The position numbers and the translations under genes are program-made. Positions 12,701 to 21,619 of a stretch of DNA of 48,559 bases are shown here, piece after piece. Origin of the DNA: Spongospora subterranea f. sp. subterranea (lineage: Eukaryota > Endomyxa: Phytomyxea > Phytomyxea > Plasmodiophorida); the NCBI GenBank assembly GCA_049724395.1, contig JAUGWO010000079.1, positions 1 to 48,559 on the forward strand. The letters run 5' to 3'. Under the pieces are notes generated by a model. It saw only the letters and a list, made by a program, of their open reading frames with translations. It did no database searches and had not been told where the DNA came from. Every line of letters begins with the position of its first letter. The first letter of the stretch is position 1.

Positions 12701-13165
12701 GGCGAATTCTTCAGGTAGTCGGGCGCAATTCGGGCTTGATACTTCGTTGTCGTCATTCCAACGCGTGTGCAATACAAAACACTGTTCCTCAGCAATGCAT
12801 GCGTTCAGAAACGGTTCTACTTCAATCATTGATATGGAGATCTCATCGTCAAGTGATGATGTGCACGATTTCGCGTGGTTGACTGCGTCCAATATTGGGG
12901 TACAAGTCTGTCGAGGCGTCACAGTCATGGCGAGCCAATCGATTATAGGATTGTGATGGACGAGCCATGGCATACCCAAAATGATTTCGTGTTGGGGTGA
13001 GGATATGACGTTGAAGATGATCTGATCATGGAATGCGGACTCTATCGAATGCGTCAGAGGTACCGTTTCCATAGTGATGGATGGCAACGACCGGCCATCC
13101 ACGACGCGAACGGCAATCGGAAAGGATTTCGGTTGGACTGGTACGGAGTGACGTTCAACGAACAA
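9740..13165 (-). pseudogene. gypsy-2 pol region with integrase chromodomain
   Basis: Coding remains on the minus strand in the order protease, RT, RNase H, integrase, chromodomain. Landmarks are [12 protein letters not shown] (RT), IIYLDDILIYS (RT active site), an RNase H D/E/D set around EIETDASN, an integrase zinc finger CDTCQRAKTVRHKPHG, the integrase core DFIVKLPKSAGFDSILVIV with DRGPHFISRFW, and a terminal SWEPAATLRATDM segment of chromodomain type. Fossil with a few breaks. Confidence 0.85.
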
Positions 13166-14093
13166 CGAATCGATAAAAGAGGATGTGGCAGCACAGTCGA
13201 TTAGCGCCAGCGCCGGTATTGCACGATTGTCGATAATTGGGTATTGTTAACTGAACGGAAATACAACGTCGAGATCCAGAGCGTGCAAAATATGATGATG
13301 AGACGAGGACTGATTCGGATTCTTCAAAAGATGGTTTAGCGACGGCTGCAGTCGGTTTTCGTTCAGGACATGCATCAATCCTGTGACCAGGTTTGCGACA
13401 AAACATACACAAGCCATGTTGGAGACAACGCAGACGCTCCTCTGGCGTCAATTTGGTCCGCTGATTCGAATCGTAAGTGATCGCGCGAACATGATCAGCT
13501 GGTCGACAGATCGGGGCTAAGTGACGAGCCAACCGGATGGCCTGTTCTAGAGACGTTGGCTGAAAGCGATGTACTTCTTTGGCAAGATTGGGTCGTAGCG
13601 ATTTCCGAAATTTTGCAGAGAGCGACAGATCGCTAAGAGGATAACCGCCGCATCCCAAAAATGTGTCATACAGAGTTCGAAATTCCAGTATGTGCGCCTC
13701 GATCTCTGAAGTCTGACGCAGAGAATCGAATCGGTCCTCCGCCGCTTCCGGTGTCTGTTCCGGATAGTACAACAGCAACTGATTACGAACGTCGCGGAAA
13801 GATGCCGTTTTTGGAAGTCTCGTGACACACAGCAACGCATTAGATTCCAGGTGTGCCTGTAACAAATTTCTTATTTTGGGACACATTGGATTACCGACAT
13901 CGGGCGACAGATCGAGTAGTCCTTCAACGTGGTCAAGCCATTGACGTGCGGACGCACCGTCGGCACCAGAAAATACACGAAGACGAGTTTTCAACGATAC
14001 GGGTGCGATTTTGGCTGGAACCGGTTTGATTGACGGTACCGACGACGGAGGTGGCGGCGATGACGAGGCTGACGGCGTAGATGATGGCGGCAC
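13155..14093 (-). pseudogene. gypsy-2 gag with CCHC knuckle
   Basis: A 312-residue minus-strand frame. It has a Ser/Pro-rich N-terminus, a Gag helical core (SARQWLDHVEGLL, EDRFDSLRQTSEIEAHILEF) and the zinc knuckle CMFCRKPGHRIDAC near residue 235. It lies between the 5' LTR copy and protease, as expected. Part of a broken LTR element. Confidence 0.8.
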
Positions 14094-14335
14094 GGGTGAC
14101 GGTGACGCAGGCGAGCGATCCGTTCCTCCATGTCATCTAATCAAATCGAGAGTTTTCAATGGGCATTGTCAGGAGTCGCGAACGGGTGACCTCCTCGTTC
14201 GAGAAGCAATATTGACAGGACAATCGGTTCTCAACGGTGTGGCCCCATCGGCAACCAATCGGTTGCGTCAACGGTGTGGTACATCAGCATTCAACATTTT
14301 CGGCATAATCCAAGGTTCGTCGGTTGGTAATAAAC

Positions 14336-14424
14336 TGTAAAGATGACACCAGTTATCATTAACGCCTTAACCAACTGACGGTGGACCCTGGTCATTGTTT
14401 ATTAAGTGCGTATACTGTGGGACA
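14336..14424 (-). repeat. gypsy-2 5' LTR copy (about 89 bp, partial)
   Basis: Matches 9602-9692 closely, starting with the same TGTAAAGATGACACC and sharing TTTATTAAGTGCGTATACTG. It lies upstream of the gypsy-2 gag. The ~240 bp between it and the gag start (14094-14335) holds untranslated leader and no other gene. Confidence 0.6.
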
Positions 14425-14429
14425 TCGGA

Positions 14430-14939
14430 ACGTCAAACCTCGCGCGCAATGCTTGAACGAACCCAGGGAAATCTTGCAGTATCGGGTCTTGTCGCTCGAA
14501 AAGCGGCGAGAACCACAGCAGTGCGTTCCCTTTCAGGAGGTCTGCCACCAGCATCACCTTATCGGAATCGGTCGCATACGTTCTGGGTTTGCGACTGATG
14601 ACCATTGAAATCTGGTTTATGAACCCTCGCAGGGCGCATCGGGAACCGTCAAACGGATCCGGAAGGCGAACCTTAGGTTCTGGCTGAGGAGGCTGCTGAT
14701 CAATTTGCTGTTGCTGGTAGTGTTGCGACAGTTCCTGCAACTGCCGTTGAAACTGTTGCTGTTGCTGAGCTAGTGCCGCCTGTAATACCGCCTGGACCTC
14801 CGGCGACAAAGGTTGAGGTTGAACAGACTGACGGAACTGTGGATGTTCCGTCGGTACCTGAAAACCTCGATGGTTGTGCGGGCTAGCTGGAACTGACTCC
14901 GATCGCTCGCGGCTAGACATGTTTGAAGTGGGGCGAAGT
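14430..14939 (-). pseudogene. gypsy-1 gag, N-terminal part
   Basis: Starts MSSRERSESVPASPH at 14939. It runs through a Gln-rich stretch (QQQQQFQRQLQELSQHY) into a Gag core (RLPDPFDGSRCALRGFINQI, FPGFVQALRARFD), where gypsy-2 interrupts it. The Met start directly abuts the 29-bp minisatellite upstream, whose open frames extend this reading frame by about 750 residues. Whether the minisatellite was ever translated with it is unknown. Confidence 0.75.
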
Positions 14940-17205
14940 GGCGGTACGTAAACCGAGAGGAGAGAAGTGACGGTACGTAAACCAAGAGGAGAGAAGTACG
15001 GTAGGTAAACCAAGAGGAGAGAAGTGACGGTAGGTAAACCAAGAGGAGAGAAGTGACGGTACGAAAACCGAGAGGAGAGAAGTGACGGTACGTAAACCAA
15101 GAGGAGAGAAGTGACGGTAGGTAAACCAAGAGGAGAGAAGTGACGGTAGAAAACCAAGAGGAGAGAAGTGACGGTACGTAAACCGAGAGGAGAGAAGTGA
15201 CGGTACGTAAACAAGAGGAGAGAAGTGACGGAGGTAAACCAAGAGGAGAGAAGTGACGGTACGTAAACCAAGAGGAGAGAAGTGACGGTAGGTAAACCAA
15301 GAGGAGAGAAGTGACGGTACGTAAACCAAGAGGAGAGAAGTGACGGTACGTAAACCAAGAGGAGAGAAGTGACGGTACGTAAACCAAGAGGAGAGAAGTG
15401 ACGGTAGTAAACCAAGAGGAGAGAAGTGACGGTACGTAAACCAAGAGGAGAGAAGTGACAGTACGTAAACCAAGAGGAGAGAAGTGACGGTACGTAAACC
15501 GAGAGGAGAGAAGTGACGGTACGTAAACCAGAGAGGAGAGAAGTGACGGTACGTAAACAGAGAGGAGAGAAGTGACGGTACGTAAACCGAGAGGAGAGAA
15601 GTGACAAGAGGAGAGGTACGTAAACCGAGAGGAGAGAAGTGAGACCAAGAGGAGAGAAGTGAGTACGTAAACAAGAGGAGAGAAGTGACGGTACGTAAAC
15701 CACCGAGAGGAGAGAAGTGACGGTACGTAAACCGAGAGGAGAGAAGTGACGGTACGTAAACCAAGAGGAGAGAAGTGACGGTACGTAAACCAAGAGGAGA
15801 GAAGTGACAGTACGGTAAACCAGAGAGGAGAGAAGTGACGGTACGTAAACCGAGAGGAGAGAAGTGACGGTACGTAAACCAAGAGGAGAGAAGTGACGGT
15901 ACGTAAACCGAGAGGAGAGAAGTGACGGTACGTAAACCGAGAGGAGAGAAGTGACGGTACGTAAACCAGAGAGGAGAGAAGTGACGGTACGTAAACCAAG
16001 AGGAGAGAAGTGAGTACGTAAACCAAGAGGAGAGAAGTGACGGTACGTAAACCGAGAGGAGAGAAGTGACGGTACGTAAACGAGAGAGGAGAGAAGTGAC
16101 GGTACGTAAAGACCGAGAGGAGAGAAGTGACGGTACGTAAACCGGAGAGAGAGAGAGAAGTGACGGTACGTAAACCGAGAGGAGAGAAGTGACGGTACGT
16201 AAACCGAGAGGAGAGAAGTGACGGTACGTAAACCGAGAGGAGAGAAGTGACGGTACGTAAACCGAGAGGAGAGAAGTGACGGTACGTAAACCAGAGAGGA
16301 GAGAAGTGACGGTACGAGAGGAGAGAAGTGACGGTACGTAAACCAAGAGGAGAGAAGTGACGGTACGTAAACCAAGAGGAGAGAAGTGACGGTACGTAAA
16401 CCAAGAGGAGAGAAGTGACGGTACGTAAACCAAGAGGAGAGAAGTGACGGTACGTAAACCGAGAGGAGAGAAGTGACGGTACGTAAACCAAGAGGAGAGA
16501 AGTGACGGTACGTAAACCGAGAGGAGAGAAGTGACGGTACGTAAACCGAGAGGAGAGAAGTGACGGTACGTAAACCGAGAGGAGAGAAGTGACGGTACGT
16601 AAACCGAGAGGAGAGAAGTGACGGTACGTCAAACCAAGAGGAGAGAAGTGACGGTACGTAAACCAAGAGGAGAGAAGTGACGGTACGTAAACCGAGAGGA
16701 GAGAAGTGACGGTACGTAAACCAAGAGGAGAGAAGTGACAGTACGTAAGTGACGGTACGTAAAAGAGGAGAGAAGTGACGGTACGTAAACCAGAGAGGAG
16801 AGAAGTGACGGTACGTAAACCGAGAGGAGAGAAGTGACGGTACGTAAACCGAGAGGAGAGAAGTGACGGTACGTAAACCGAGAGGAGAGAAACGGTACGT
16901 AAACCGAGAGGAGAGAAGTGACGGTACGTAAACCGAGAGGAGAGAAGTGACGGTACGTAAACCGAGAGGAGAGAAGTGACGGTACGTAAACCGAGAGGAG
17001 AGAAGTGACGGTACGTAAACCGAGAGGAGAGAAGTGACGGTACGTAAACCAAGAGGAGAGAAGTGACAGTACGTAAACCAAGAGGAGAGAAGTGACGGTA
17101 CGTAAACCAAGAGGAGAGAAGTGACGGTAGGTAAACCAAGAGGAGAGAAGTGACGGTACGTAAACCGAGAGGAGAGAAGTGACGGTACGTTAAACCGAGG
17201 GGGTT
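14938..17205. repeat. Minisatellite, 29-bp unit, about 75-80 copies
   Basis: About 2.26 kb of head-to-tail units close to GAAGTGACGGTACGTAAACC followed by RAGAGGAGA, alternating mainly between CCAAGAGG and CCGAGAGG variants. A minority of units are clipped or lengthened by 1-5 bp. Because 29 is not a multiple of three and the minus-strand unit has no stop in any frame, all three minus frames stay open for most of the array (peptide period 29, YRHFSPLGLRTVTSLLS type). The array joins the start of gypsy-1 gag on one side and the nuclease-like unit A on the other. Confidence 0.97.
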
Positions 17206-18345
17206 TCATTGGACGATCAGGCTGTTGAACTTCGCTGTACCGTTCTAATGTTGTTTCAAAATCAATGGAGCTGGGTTCATGAATCTGCATAAGAGAACTT
17301 TGAACGAACAAGACTTCTGCTAATTTAGAAGTTCCCGTTGCGAGATTCATGTATTGTTTAGTGAGACCTGGAAATGACAGTCCCCGATTATCATGACGAT
17401 GTGCATCATGTTTCTGACAAACTCTTCTGATGTGTCGTCGTAAGTCGGGCCGATTTGCTGATGGTTATTAGTAGATTCTGCAGTTGACACGATCTCTTGA
17501 TCACAGATGAAGGTCCGACAGATTTGACAAAGACGTTGAAACAACATCGTGGAGGCTGTTGACGTGTCTCACGCTGAAGTTGAAATAGTTATCTTATTCC
17601 GAAACGTTTTGCGTTCGTTCGATGATGGTCGACGCAATCCGTTTGAGGGCGTCGATCCCTGCATTCAAATCCAGCAACGTCTCCGTGCAATTCTCACTCT
17701 CGATGGCCGAATCGAGTTTAATCAGTACATCATGTGGGGCCCAGACCAGGCCCACTCTCGTGTACGACCCGTAGAATTCGTACGATTTCGCCTGGAGAAA
17801 ACTCTCGTGAAGAAGCCGTCCGGGTTGACAGAGACTGTCAGATTTCATCAGTTTTATCTCCAGACAAACGGTTTTCCTGGATTTTGTTGTATAGACGATA
17901 TCGGCTCGGCCATACTGAGTGGCGATTTTGTTGTTGCAGTACGCCACTCGAGGCGCTACGACTTCCACTTTCACCGACTCTGAAATGACCTGCTTATCGC
18001 ATCGTAGAAATAACGCGATCAGCATTTTGATATGCTCTTGGCGTAGATACAACCCCTTTCGGTCGTTGGTTGCTTCCAAAGCTTTCTGGATAATTTTCAG
18101 TTTGACCAGGAATTGTTTGATCAAAACCGGATGGCGCAAATAGGGTCCGTCCTCGTAATCCCCATGGATTTCATGAAATTCCGAGTGACAGCGCTCGCCG
18201 TTGCACGAGTATTCCCATCGATGGGGATGGGATATTCAAATTCGTAGAACGGCAATGGTCAGTTCGTATTGCAAGTCCAGTCCAACTCGAAGAAATCAGG
18301 GAATGACGAACAGGTTTGTCCGAAACTGGTCTGATACGTGTCGTG
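17205..18345 (-). repeat. 1.13-kb duplicated unit, copy A
   Basis: Starts at TTTCATTGGACGATCAGGCT and ends at GATACGTGTCGTGT. It matches 22899-24035 over its whole length in the same orientation at well above 90 percent by eye, with small indels. Flanks differ: minisatellite to the left here, unrelated sequence to the right. It contains the nuclease-like frame 18139-17594 and further minus-strand segments (VLFVQSSLMQI, IDFETTLERYSEVQQPDRPM) that look like the C-terminal part of the same protein. Confidence 0.9.
17594..18139 (-). CDS. PD-(D/E)XK nuclease-like protein, copy A
   Basis: A 181-residue minus-strand frame. From residue 40 it reads IKMLIALFLRCDKQVIS, then YGRADIVYTTKSRKTVCLEIKL at about 75-98, with Asp and the ExK pair in the spacing of the PD-(D/E)XK nuclease core. 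It is followed by QAKSYEFYGSYTRVGLVW, like the Q/K-x-x-Y helix and final strand seen in the nuclease domain that often follows AAA-ATPase-like domains (PDDEXK_9 type). An open stretch just upstream (HGDYEDGPYLRHPVL) suggests the true N-terminus lies to the right, perhaps near 18484 (MQLGGGGLRF), across a frame change. Possible roles are a nuclease of a mobile element, an effector, or a duplicated host gene. The fold call is by motif only. Confidence 0.5.
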   Translation of the reverse strand: MRHPVLIKQFLVKLKIIQKALEATNDRKGLYLRQEHIKMLIALFLRCDKQVISESVKVEVVAPRVAYCNNKIATQYGRADIVYTTKSRKTVCLEIKLMKSDSLCQPGRLLHESFLQAKSYEFYGSYTRVGLVWAPHDVLIKLDSAIESENCTETLLDLNAGIDALKRIASTIIERTQNVSE

Positions 18346-18978
18346 TTTTAGCTGAGAAATCAGCTGGGCGATGGAATCGGTTTTCATTGTCCAGACCTCC
18401 ATTGCCAACTTGAAGTTGTGATGAGAGGAATTTGCTTTCTAGTGGTTTCCCTCCGAATCTCAATCCCCCCCCACCCAATTGCAATCGACCCGAAAATATC
18501 GAAAGAACAATAGAAGGTGATAGATATCCGATTGGCCAGTACTCAGGTACTCAATGAATGGGAACGGGATGTCTACCAATTTCAATGGGAAAATCGGATC
18601 ACGCTCTGTTCAATTCCTGATTTTCAGATTTCTGTGATCATTCTTCTCGTGAATTGCGTTGAAAAACCTGCAGGACATCGAACATCGAGCTCAGTAAATG
18701 CAATCGCCGCTCGTAAAACGGGTAATTCCGGAGAATTTATTTTCCAAGAAATACTTGGTCTGGTGAAAGCACTATTTTTTGTTTGTTTGAGAATCGAGCC
18801 AGTTCAAGGGCTTAATTCTTCGATATCCGGTCGGCATTCTAAAAGATGAAGAGAGAAGGAAGTGATGTATTTTAATGTACTGTAGAATATTTTCTCTAGT
18901 TAATCGGCAATGAAAGGGAAGCGGGAGGACTCTAGAAAGTACCTGCTGGGACGTGAAGAGACGTTGGATCAGCTCGAC
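18346..18978. other. Non-coding stretch, no recognised gene
   Basis: Past unit A there is a short plus frame at 18517-18849 (110 residues) with no recognised motif and no neighbour support. A run of C (CCCCCCCCACCC) lies near 18465. The first 140 bp may hold the 5' end of the nuclease-like gene on the minus strand. Nothing else can be supported. Confidence 0.4.
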
Positions 18979-19220
18979 TTAAGAGGCATTCCATTGATGC
19001 AGTTCCGATAGTAGTGATTGGGCGATATTGTTTATACCACTGTGATTAATCTCAATGAGTGTCGTATTTTGTTCGGTGTTAAAGTACCACACGGTCTTAA
19101 CGATATCGCCTGTCTGAGGGTGTTTGAGAATTTTGTTATCTAGAAGTACTTTGGGCATTTTTTGATTAGTTTTAAAAAATTGGTAATTCTGGATTGGCAT
19201 CGGTCTATGTTGACAGGTAA
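18979..19220 (-). mobile_element. LINE fragment (ORF2 N-terminal linker)
   Basis: The minus-strand peptide CQHRPMPIQNYQFFKTNQK near 19215-19155 matches CQHRPIQSRITHFFKPNQK in LINE-A near 3115-3060. About 55 residues later it ends in HQWNAS, like the QWNAG box that opens the APE domain of LINE-A. The spacing agrees (about 78 versus 83 residues). This is a short scrap of a relative of LINE-A lying directly downstream of the CmcJ-like gene. Confidence 0.65.
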
Positions 19221-19456
19221 TGGATGACAGGAACAGGAAGGGAGGACGATGGACACGAAACAAGAAAGAAGAATTAGAACTACTGCCAGACAAAAGGAAT
19301 GTGCAAGACCTCTCAGTGAACGGTCCACTTTGATCGACAATCTTTCGCTTTCTTCCTTCAATCTGACGCGACATTTTGAAAAATAATGGATTGTCACCTG
19401 TTAAGGTGCAGCAGATATTGACCGAAAGGGGAAAACGCATTTGGCACTGTTTTTTA

Positions 19457-20491
19457 TTAACACTGACTCTTGCCAACAATTTTGCGACGAACAAATTCGC
19501 GGAGACGAGATATCCCGGGTTGGGGTTTGACATCACAAAGTCGGTGATATCCCATATCGGCCAAAACACTTTCTGCGGTTGACGAATGGGACTTTGTCAC
19601 GATCTCTAAAAAGCGTTTGGTATAGCACAGAGTTTCAGCGGGAGGCGATGTTATCGGGGGCAGCAGCTCGTCGTTTTGGTGTACGATCATCAGTACGCAA
19701 GAAATGGCAGATCGCTCGCCTGTCCCATCACCTATTTTAACTGCCGTATGGGCGACAGTCCTTGAATCCCAGACATAAACTTCATCGGTCTGCATGTTCC
19801 ATCGTGTGTACCAATCGTTTGGTTCAGATTCGGACTTCAAAAGAAGTTGATTACGATAGCAGCCACGAGGAGTTATGGTGCGAGTCTCATCGCATTGATA
19901 GGCCGGTGTGAATGCCAATGGCCATGCTTTAACAGGTTCAGTTGGTGTCCAGATATTCATCAAATGATCGAGCGTCAACACTTCCGTTGCGTATTGTTCA
20001 ACGTTGCCATTATAGTGTGCCAACGCAGCGGCTTTGACATGGTCATTATTTGCCAAAAACTTCATGATTTCCCGAGACCATTCACCATAGTTTTGCAAAA
20101 GGACGGCAATATCAGCATCGCGAACGAAATCGATGTGCGGCACTTTGACATATCTCTCTTTTGTGCAATGCTTTGAGACGGAAAATGGAATGACTATCCA
20201 ATTGGGATGCTCCTTGGAAATGTCCTCATAAACGGCTCTTTGGATTATCTCGACAAACGGATTTCGCATATCAAGGTATGGCAGCAATCTCACCGGGTCA
20301 ATCTCTCTTTTTATATGCTCCTTCATTCGAACAATTCCAAAATTTTTCGGCGAATTCAAAGGTTTAATCCACTCCATAGGTGCCGCTTTGTTTGTTGGCT
20401 CCTCCATTTGAATCAAACTAATCTTCTCTTCAATATGTACATCCCAATCAGCATCGGACTTAGGAAATCGAGCAGTTCCAGTAAGTTCCAT
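19457..20491 (-). CDS. CmcJ/GA4-desaturase-like non-heme Fe(II) oxygenase family protein
   Basis: A single open frame of 344 residues starting in a good context (AAGAAAATGG). It shows the layout of the CmcJ-like methoxylase/hydroxylase family, which is common in fungi and often linked to secondary metabolism. Residues 117-122 are VPHIDF, an HxD pair (H119, D121). HLMNIWTPTEPVKAWPLAF (176-194) matches the family NVWRP..DWPLA box. DWYTRWNMQTDEVYVWDS (226-243) matches the RWYYFP.M..DEVLL.K..DS box. AHTAVKIGD (247-255) supplies the third ligand H248. RSAISCVLMI (260-269) matches the final strand. The usual family length is 270-340, so it looks complete and intronless. No signal peptide or membrane segment is seen. 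It would act in the cytosol on an unknown small molecule. No biosynthetic neighbours are present, only repeats. Confidence 0.72.
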   Translation of the reverse strand: MELTGTARFPKSDADWDVHIEEKISLIQMEEPTNKAAPMEWIKPLNSPKNFGIVRMKEHIKREIDPVRLLPYLDMRNPFVEIIQRAVYEDISKEHPNWIVIPFSVSKHCTKERYVKVPHIDFVRDADIAVLLQNYGEWSREIMKFLANNDHVKAAALAHYNGNVEQYATEVLTLDHLMNIWTPTEPVKAWPLAFTPAYQCDETRTITPRGCYRNQLLLKSESEPNDWYTRWNMQTDEVYVWDSRTVAHTAVKIGDGTGERSAISCVLMIVHQNDELLPPITSPPAETLCYTKRFLEIVTKSHSSTAESVLADMGYHRLCDVKPQPGISRLREFVRRKIVGKSQC

Positions 20492-20716
20492 TTTCTTGAT
20501 GGCAATTGGTCACAAGCCATAAGGACTGAAACACAGCGAATAGTACGATATTGGCCATTCCTCCAGTGATTGCCATTGCTCATAATCAATATGACCGTCC
20601 CGCTATAGCACAACTGACCCGCCGGAGTCCGTGACGGGGCTCTACTGGACCATTTCATCCTGACCAGTGGACCCTTGTGAATCCGGACTGACCCACAGTC
20701 ATCCATGGATACAAAT
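20492..20716 (-). promoter_or_regulatory. Upstream region of the CmcJ-like gene
   Basis: About 225 bp between the CmcJ-like start and a transposon scrap. It should contain the core promoter because that gene reads leftward. No clear TATA box stands out. The available promoter space is short, since MULE-derived sequence begins at 20717. Confidence 0.3.
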
Positions 20717-20793
20717 CTACTGCAACTCTCGGCCGCTTCTCGACAGCGATACGCGTATCAAATGTACGAGTACCAATAGAATGAACTGTCCCT
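20717..20793 (+). mobile_element. MULE FAR1-domain scrap (77 bp)
   Basis: Matches 24535-24611 of the MULE in the same orientation with a single mismatch over 77 bp. It encodes the stretch NSRPLL-SDTRIKCTSTNRMN of the FAR1-like zinc-binding domain. It joins without a gap to the Penelope-type RT scrap that follows, so it is a recent patchwork junction. Confidence 0.8.
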
Positions 20794-20915
20794 ACTCTAC
20801 TTTCGGTACGGAAATGACATTTACCAGCAAGTAAAAGGCATTGCAATGGGCACCAACGCTGCTGTAGAATGCGACAACATCTTTCTCGACGATATGGATG
20901 AACATTTACAAATGT
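20794..20915 (+). pseudogene. Penelope-like reverse transcriptase fragment
   Basis: The plus frame reads LYFRYGNDIYQQVKGIAMGT followed by NAAVECDNIFLDDMDEH. The pattern F.Y....YQQ..G.AMGT.AA...N.F resembles the RT segment of Penelope-like elements that precedes the catalytic aspartates. Only about 40 residues survive; the YxDD box is absent. A remote non-LTR origin is possible. Confidence 0.45.
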
Positions 20916-20957
20916 TTTTCTCCATTGTGTTCGTAATGATGGAACGGGCGGGAGGTA

Positions 20958-21053
20958 CCGTTGAGTTCGAAGATGCACTATGTTTTTTCGTGAGCCCGAT
21001 CATGCGCATGATCGAGCTCGCGAAACAAGATAATGCATCTTCGAACTCAACGG
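20958..21053. repeat. 96-bp near-perfect palindrome
   Basis: Arms of 48 bp meet at 21005/21006 with no spacer. The core GATCATGCGCATGATC is perfect and the outer CCGTTGAGTTCGAAGATGCA is mirrored exactly at the far end, with only a few mismatches between. No target-site duplication is evident. It could extrude as a cruciform, and it lies immediately after the RT scrap. Confidence 0.95.
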
Positions 21054-21200
21054 CTGTACAGAGCAAGGCTCTTTGCGACCGATTCCTTGTCTGGAAACTG
21101 CAGAAATTGCAGCAGCCGGCATGTTATTTGAACGGAACAATGATCTCGAGCAAACGGGCAGCACAATTCGTTTTAATTTGTTTAAGCATCAGATGACTTA

Positions 21201-21562
21201 TCACACTGCTTCTTCGGGTTTGCCCAAACACTCATTCGGGTACTTGCGGATGATCGCCTGCAGCTCAGGTGATAACTGCTGCTCGTGCCATTCTCCGGAA
21301 ACGTCTAAGGACAACCCGCAACGGATCATAGCCTTCCGTGCGTACGTTAGACCGTTCTTATCCCGCATTGCGTTGACATCGCGAACTGCATCGGCTGCGA
21401 GCTGAAGGAAAATCGTTTGCCGGGGTTGATCAATTTTCCTGACCAGCATCCTCCTTTTCTGGTGACATCAGACCACTTGCCCTCCTTGATCATCTCCAAC
21501 TTGGCTTGTTCCCATCGCGTCGTCCAGGCATCTTTTATTTTGCTAATCACAAATAAAGGCAA
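21201..21562 (-). pseudogene. Unrecognised protein relic
   Basis: Two overlapping minus-strand frames show protein-like composition: KIKDAWTTRWEQAKLEMIKE (21562-21347), then LQLAADAVRDVNAMRDKNGL and EWHEQQLSPELQAIIRKYPN (21449-21201). They overlap near 21400 as if one frame passes into the other. Composition is helical and charged. I do not recognise the family; it may be a gene or an element remnant. Confidence 0.35.
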
Positions 21563-21619
21563 TCTAAGGTTGTGTGTGCGTTTGATGCGACCTAATTCGA
21601 TGATCTACCCGACTTCGCA

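Larger units (their letters stand above)
9602..14424 (-). mobile_element. gypsy-2: chromodomain-type Ty3/gypsy nested in gypsy-1 gag
   Basis: Fossil Ty3/gypsy element on the minus strand between two short LTR copies (about 9602-9715 and 14336-14424). Each starts TGTAAAG on the plus strand; in element orientation the LTR runs TGTTAGG to CTTTACA. Parts: gag (14093-13155) with a CMFCRKPGHRIDAC knuckle, protease, reverse transcriptase (IIYLDDILIYS near 12150), RNase H, integrase (HHCC, DRGPHF, HPQSDGQTERVNQ) and a C-terminal chromodomain-like tail near 9850-9740. A gag stretch of about 28 bp of the host element is present on both sides, much longer than the 4-6 bp usual for this group. About four breaks. 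Younger than gypsy-1. Confidence 0.85.
6310..14940 (-). mobile_element. gypsy-1: old Ty3/gypsy element, split by the nested gypsy-2
   Basis: Fossil Ty3/gypsy element on the minus strand. Its gag begins at about 14939 (MSSRERSES), runs to about 14430, resumes on the far side of gypsy-2 at about 9600, and includes a CCHC knuckle CMYCGDADHPIDDC. Pol follows (9219-6330): protease with CLIDSGASACF, reverse transcriptase with VVYLDDILIYS, RNase H, and integrase with a zinc-binding HHCC region, CDVCGRAK and a core with DRGPQF and HPQTDGQTQRVN. No LTR could be delimited at either end. It is broken, with around four or five interruptions besides the nested insertion, and is older than gypsy-2, which sits inside it. 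Confidence 0.85.

Noticed and set aside
14105-17205. CRISPR-like array
   Set aside because: Units are contiguous with no unique spacers and the context is eukaryotic retrotransposons; it is a minisatellite.
14402-17350. A 982-residue minus frame (and 789- and 506-residue companions) as a real repetitive host protein
   Set aside because: All three frames are open only because the 29-bp unit has no minus-strand stop in any phase. No frame is favoured and the ends belong to a gypsy gag and the nuclease-like unit.
18517-18849. Plus-strand 110-residue frame as a gene
   Set aside because: No motif, no homologous copy in the window and no neighbouring support; left as part of a non-coding stretch.
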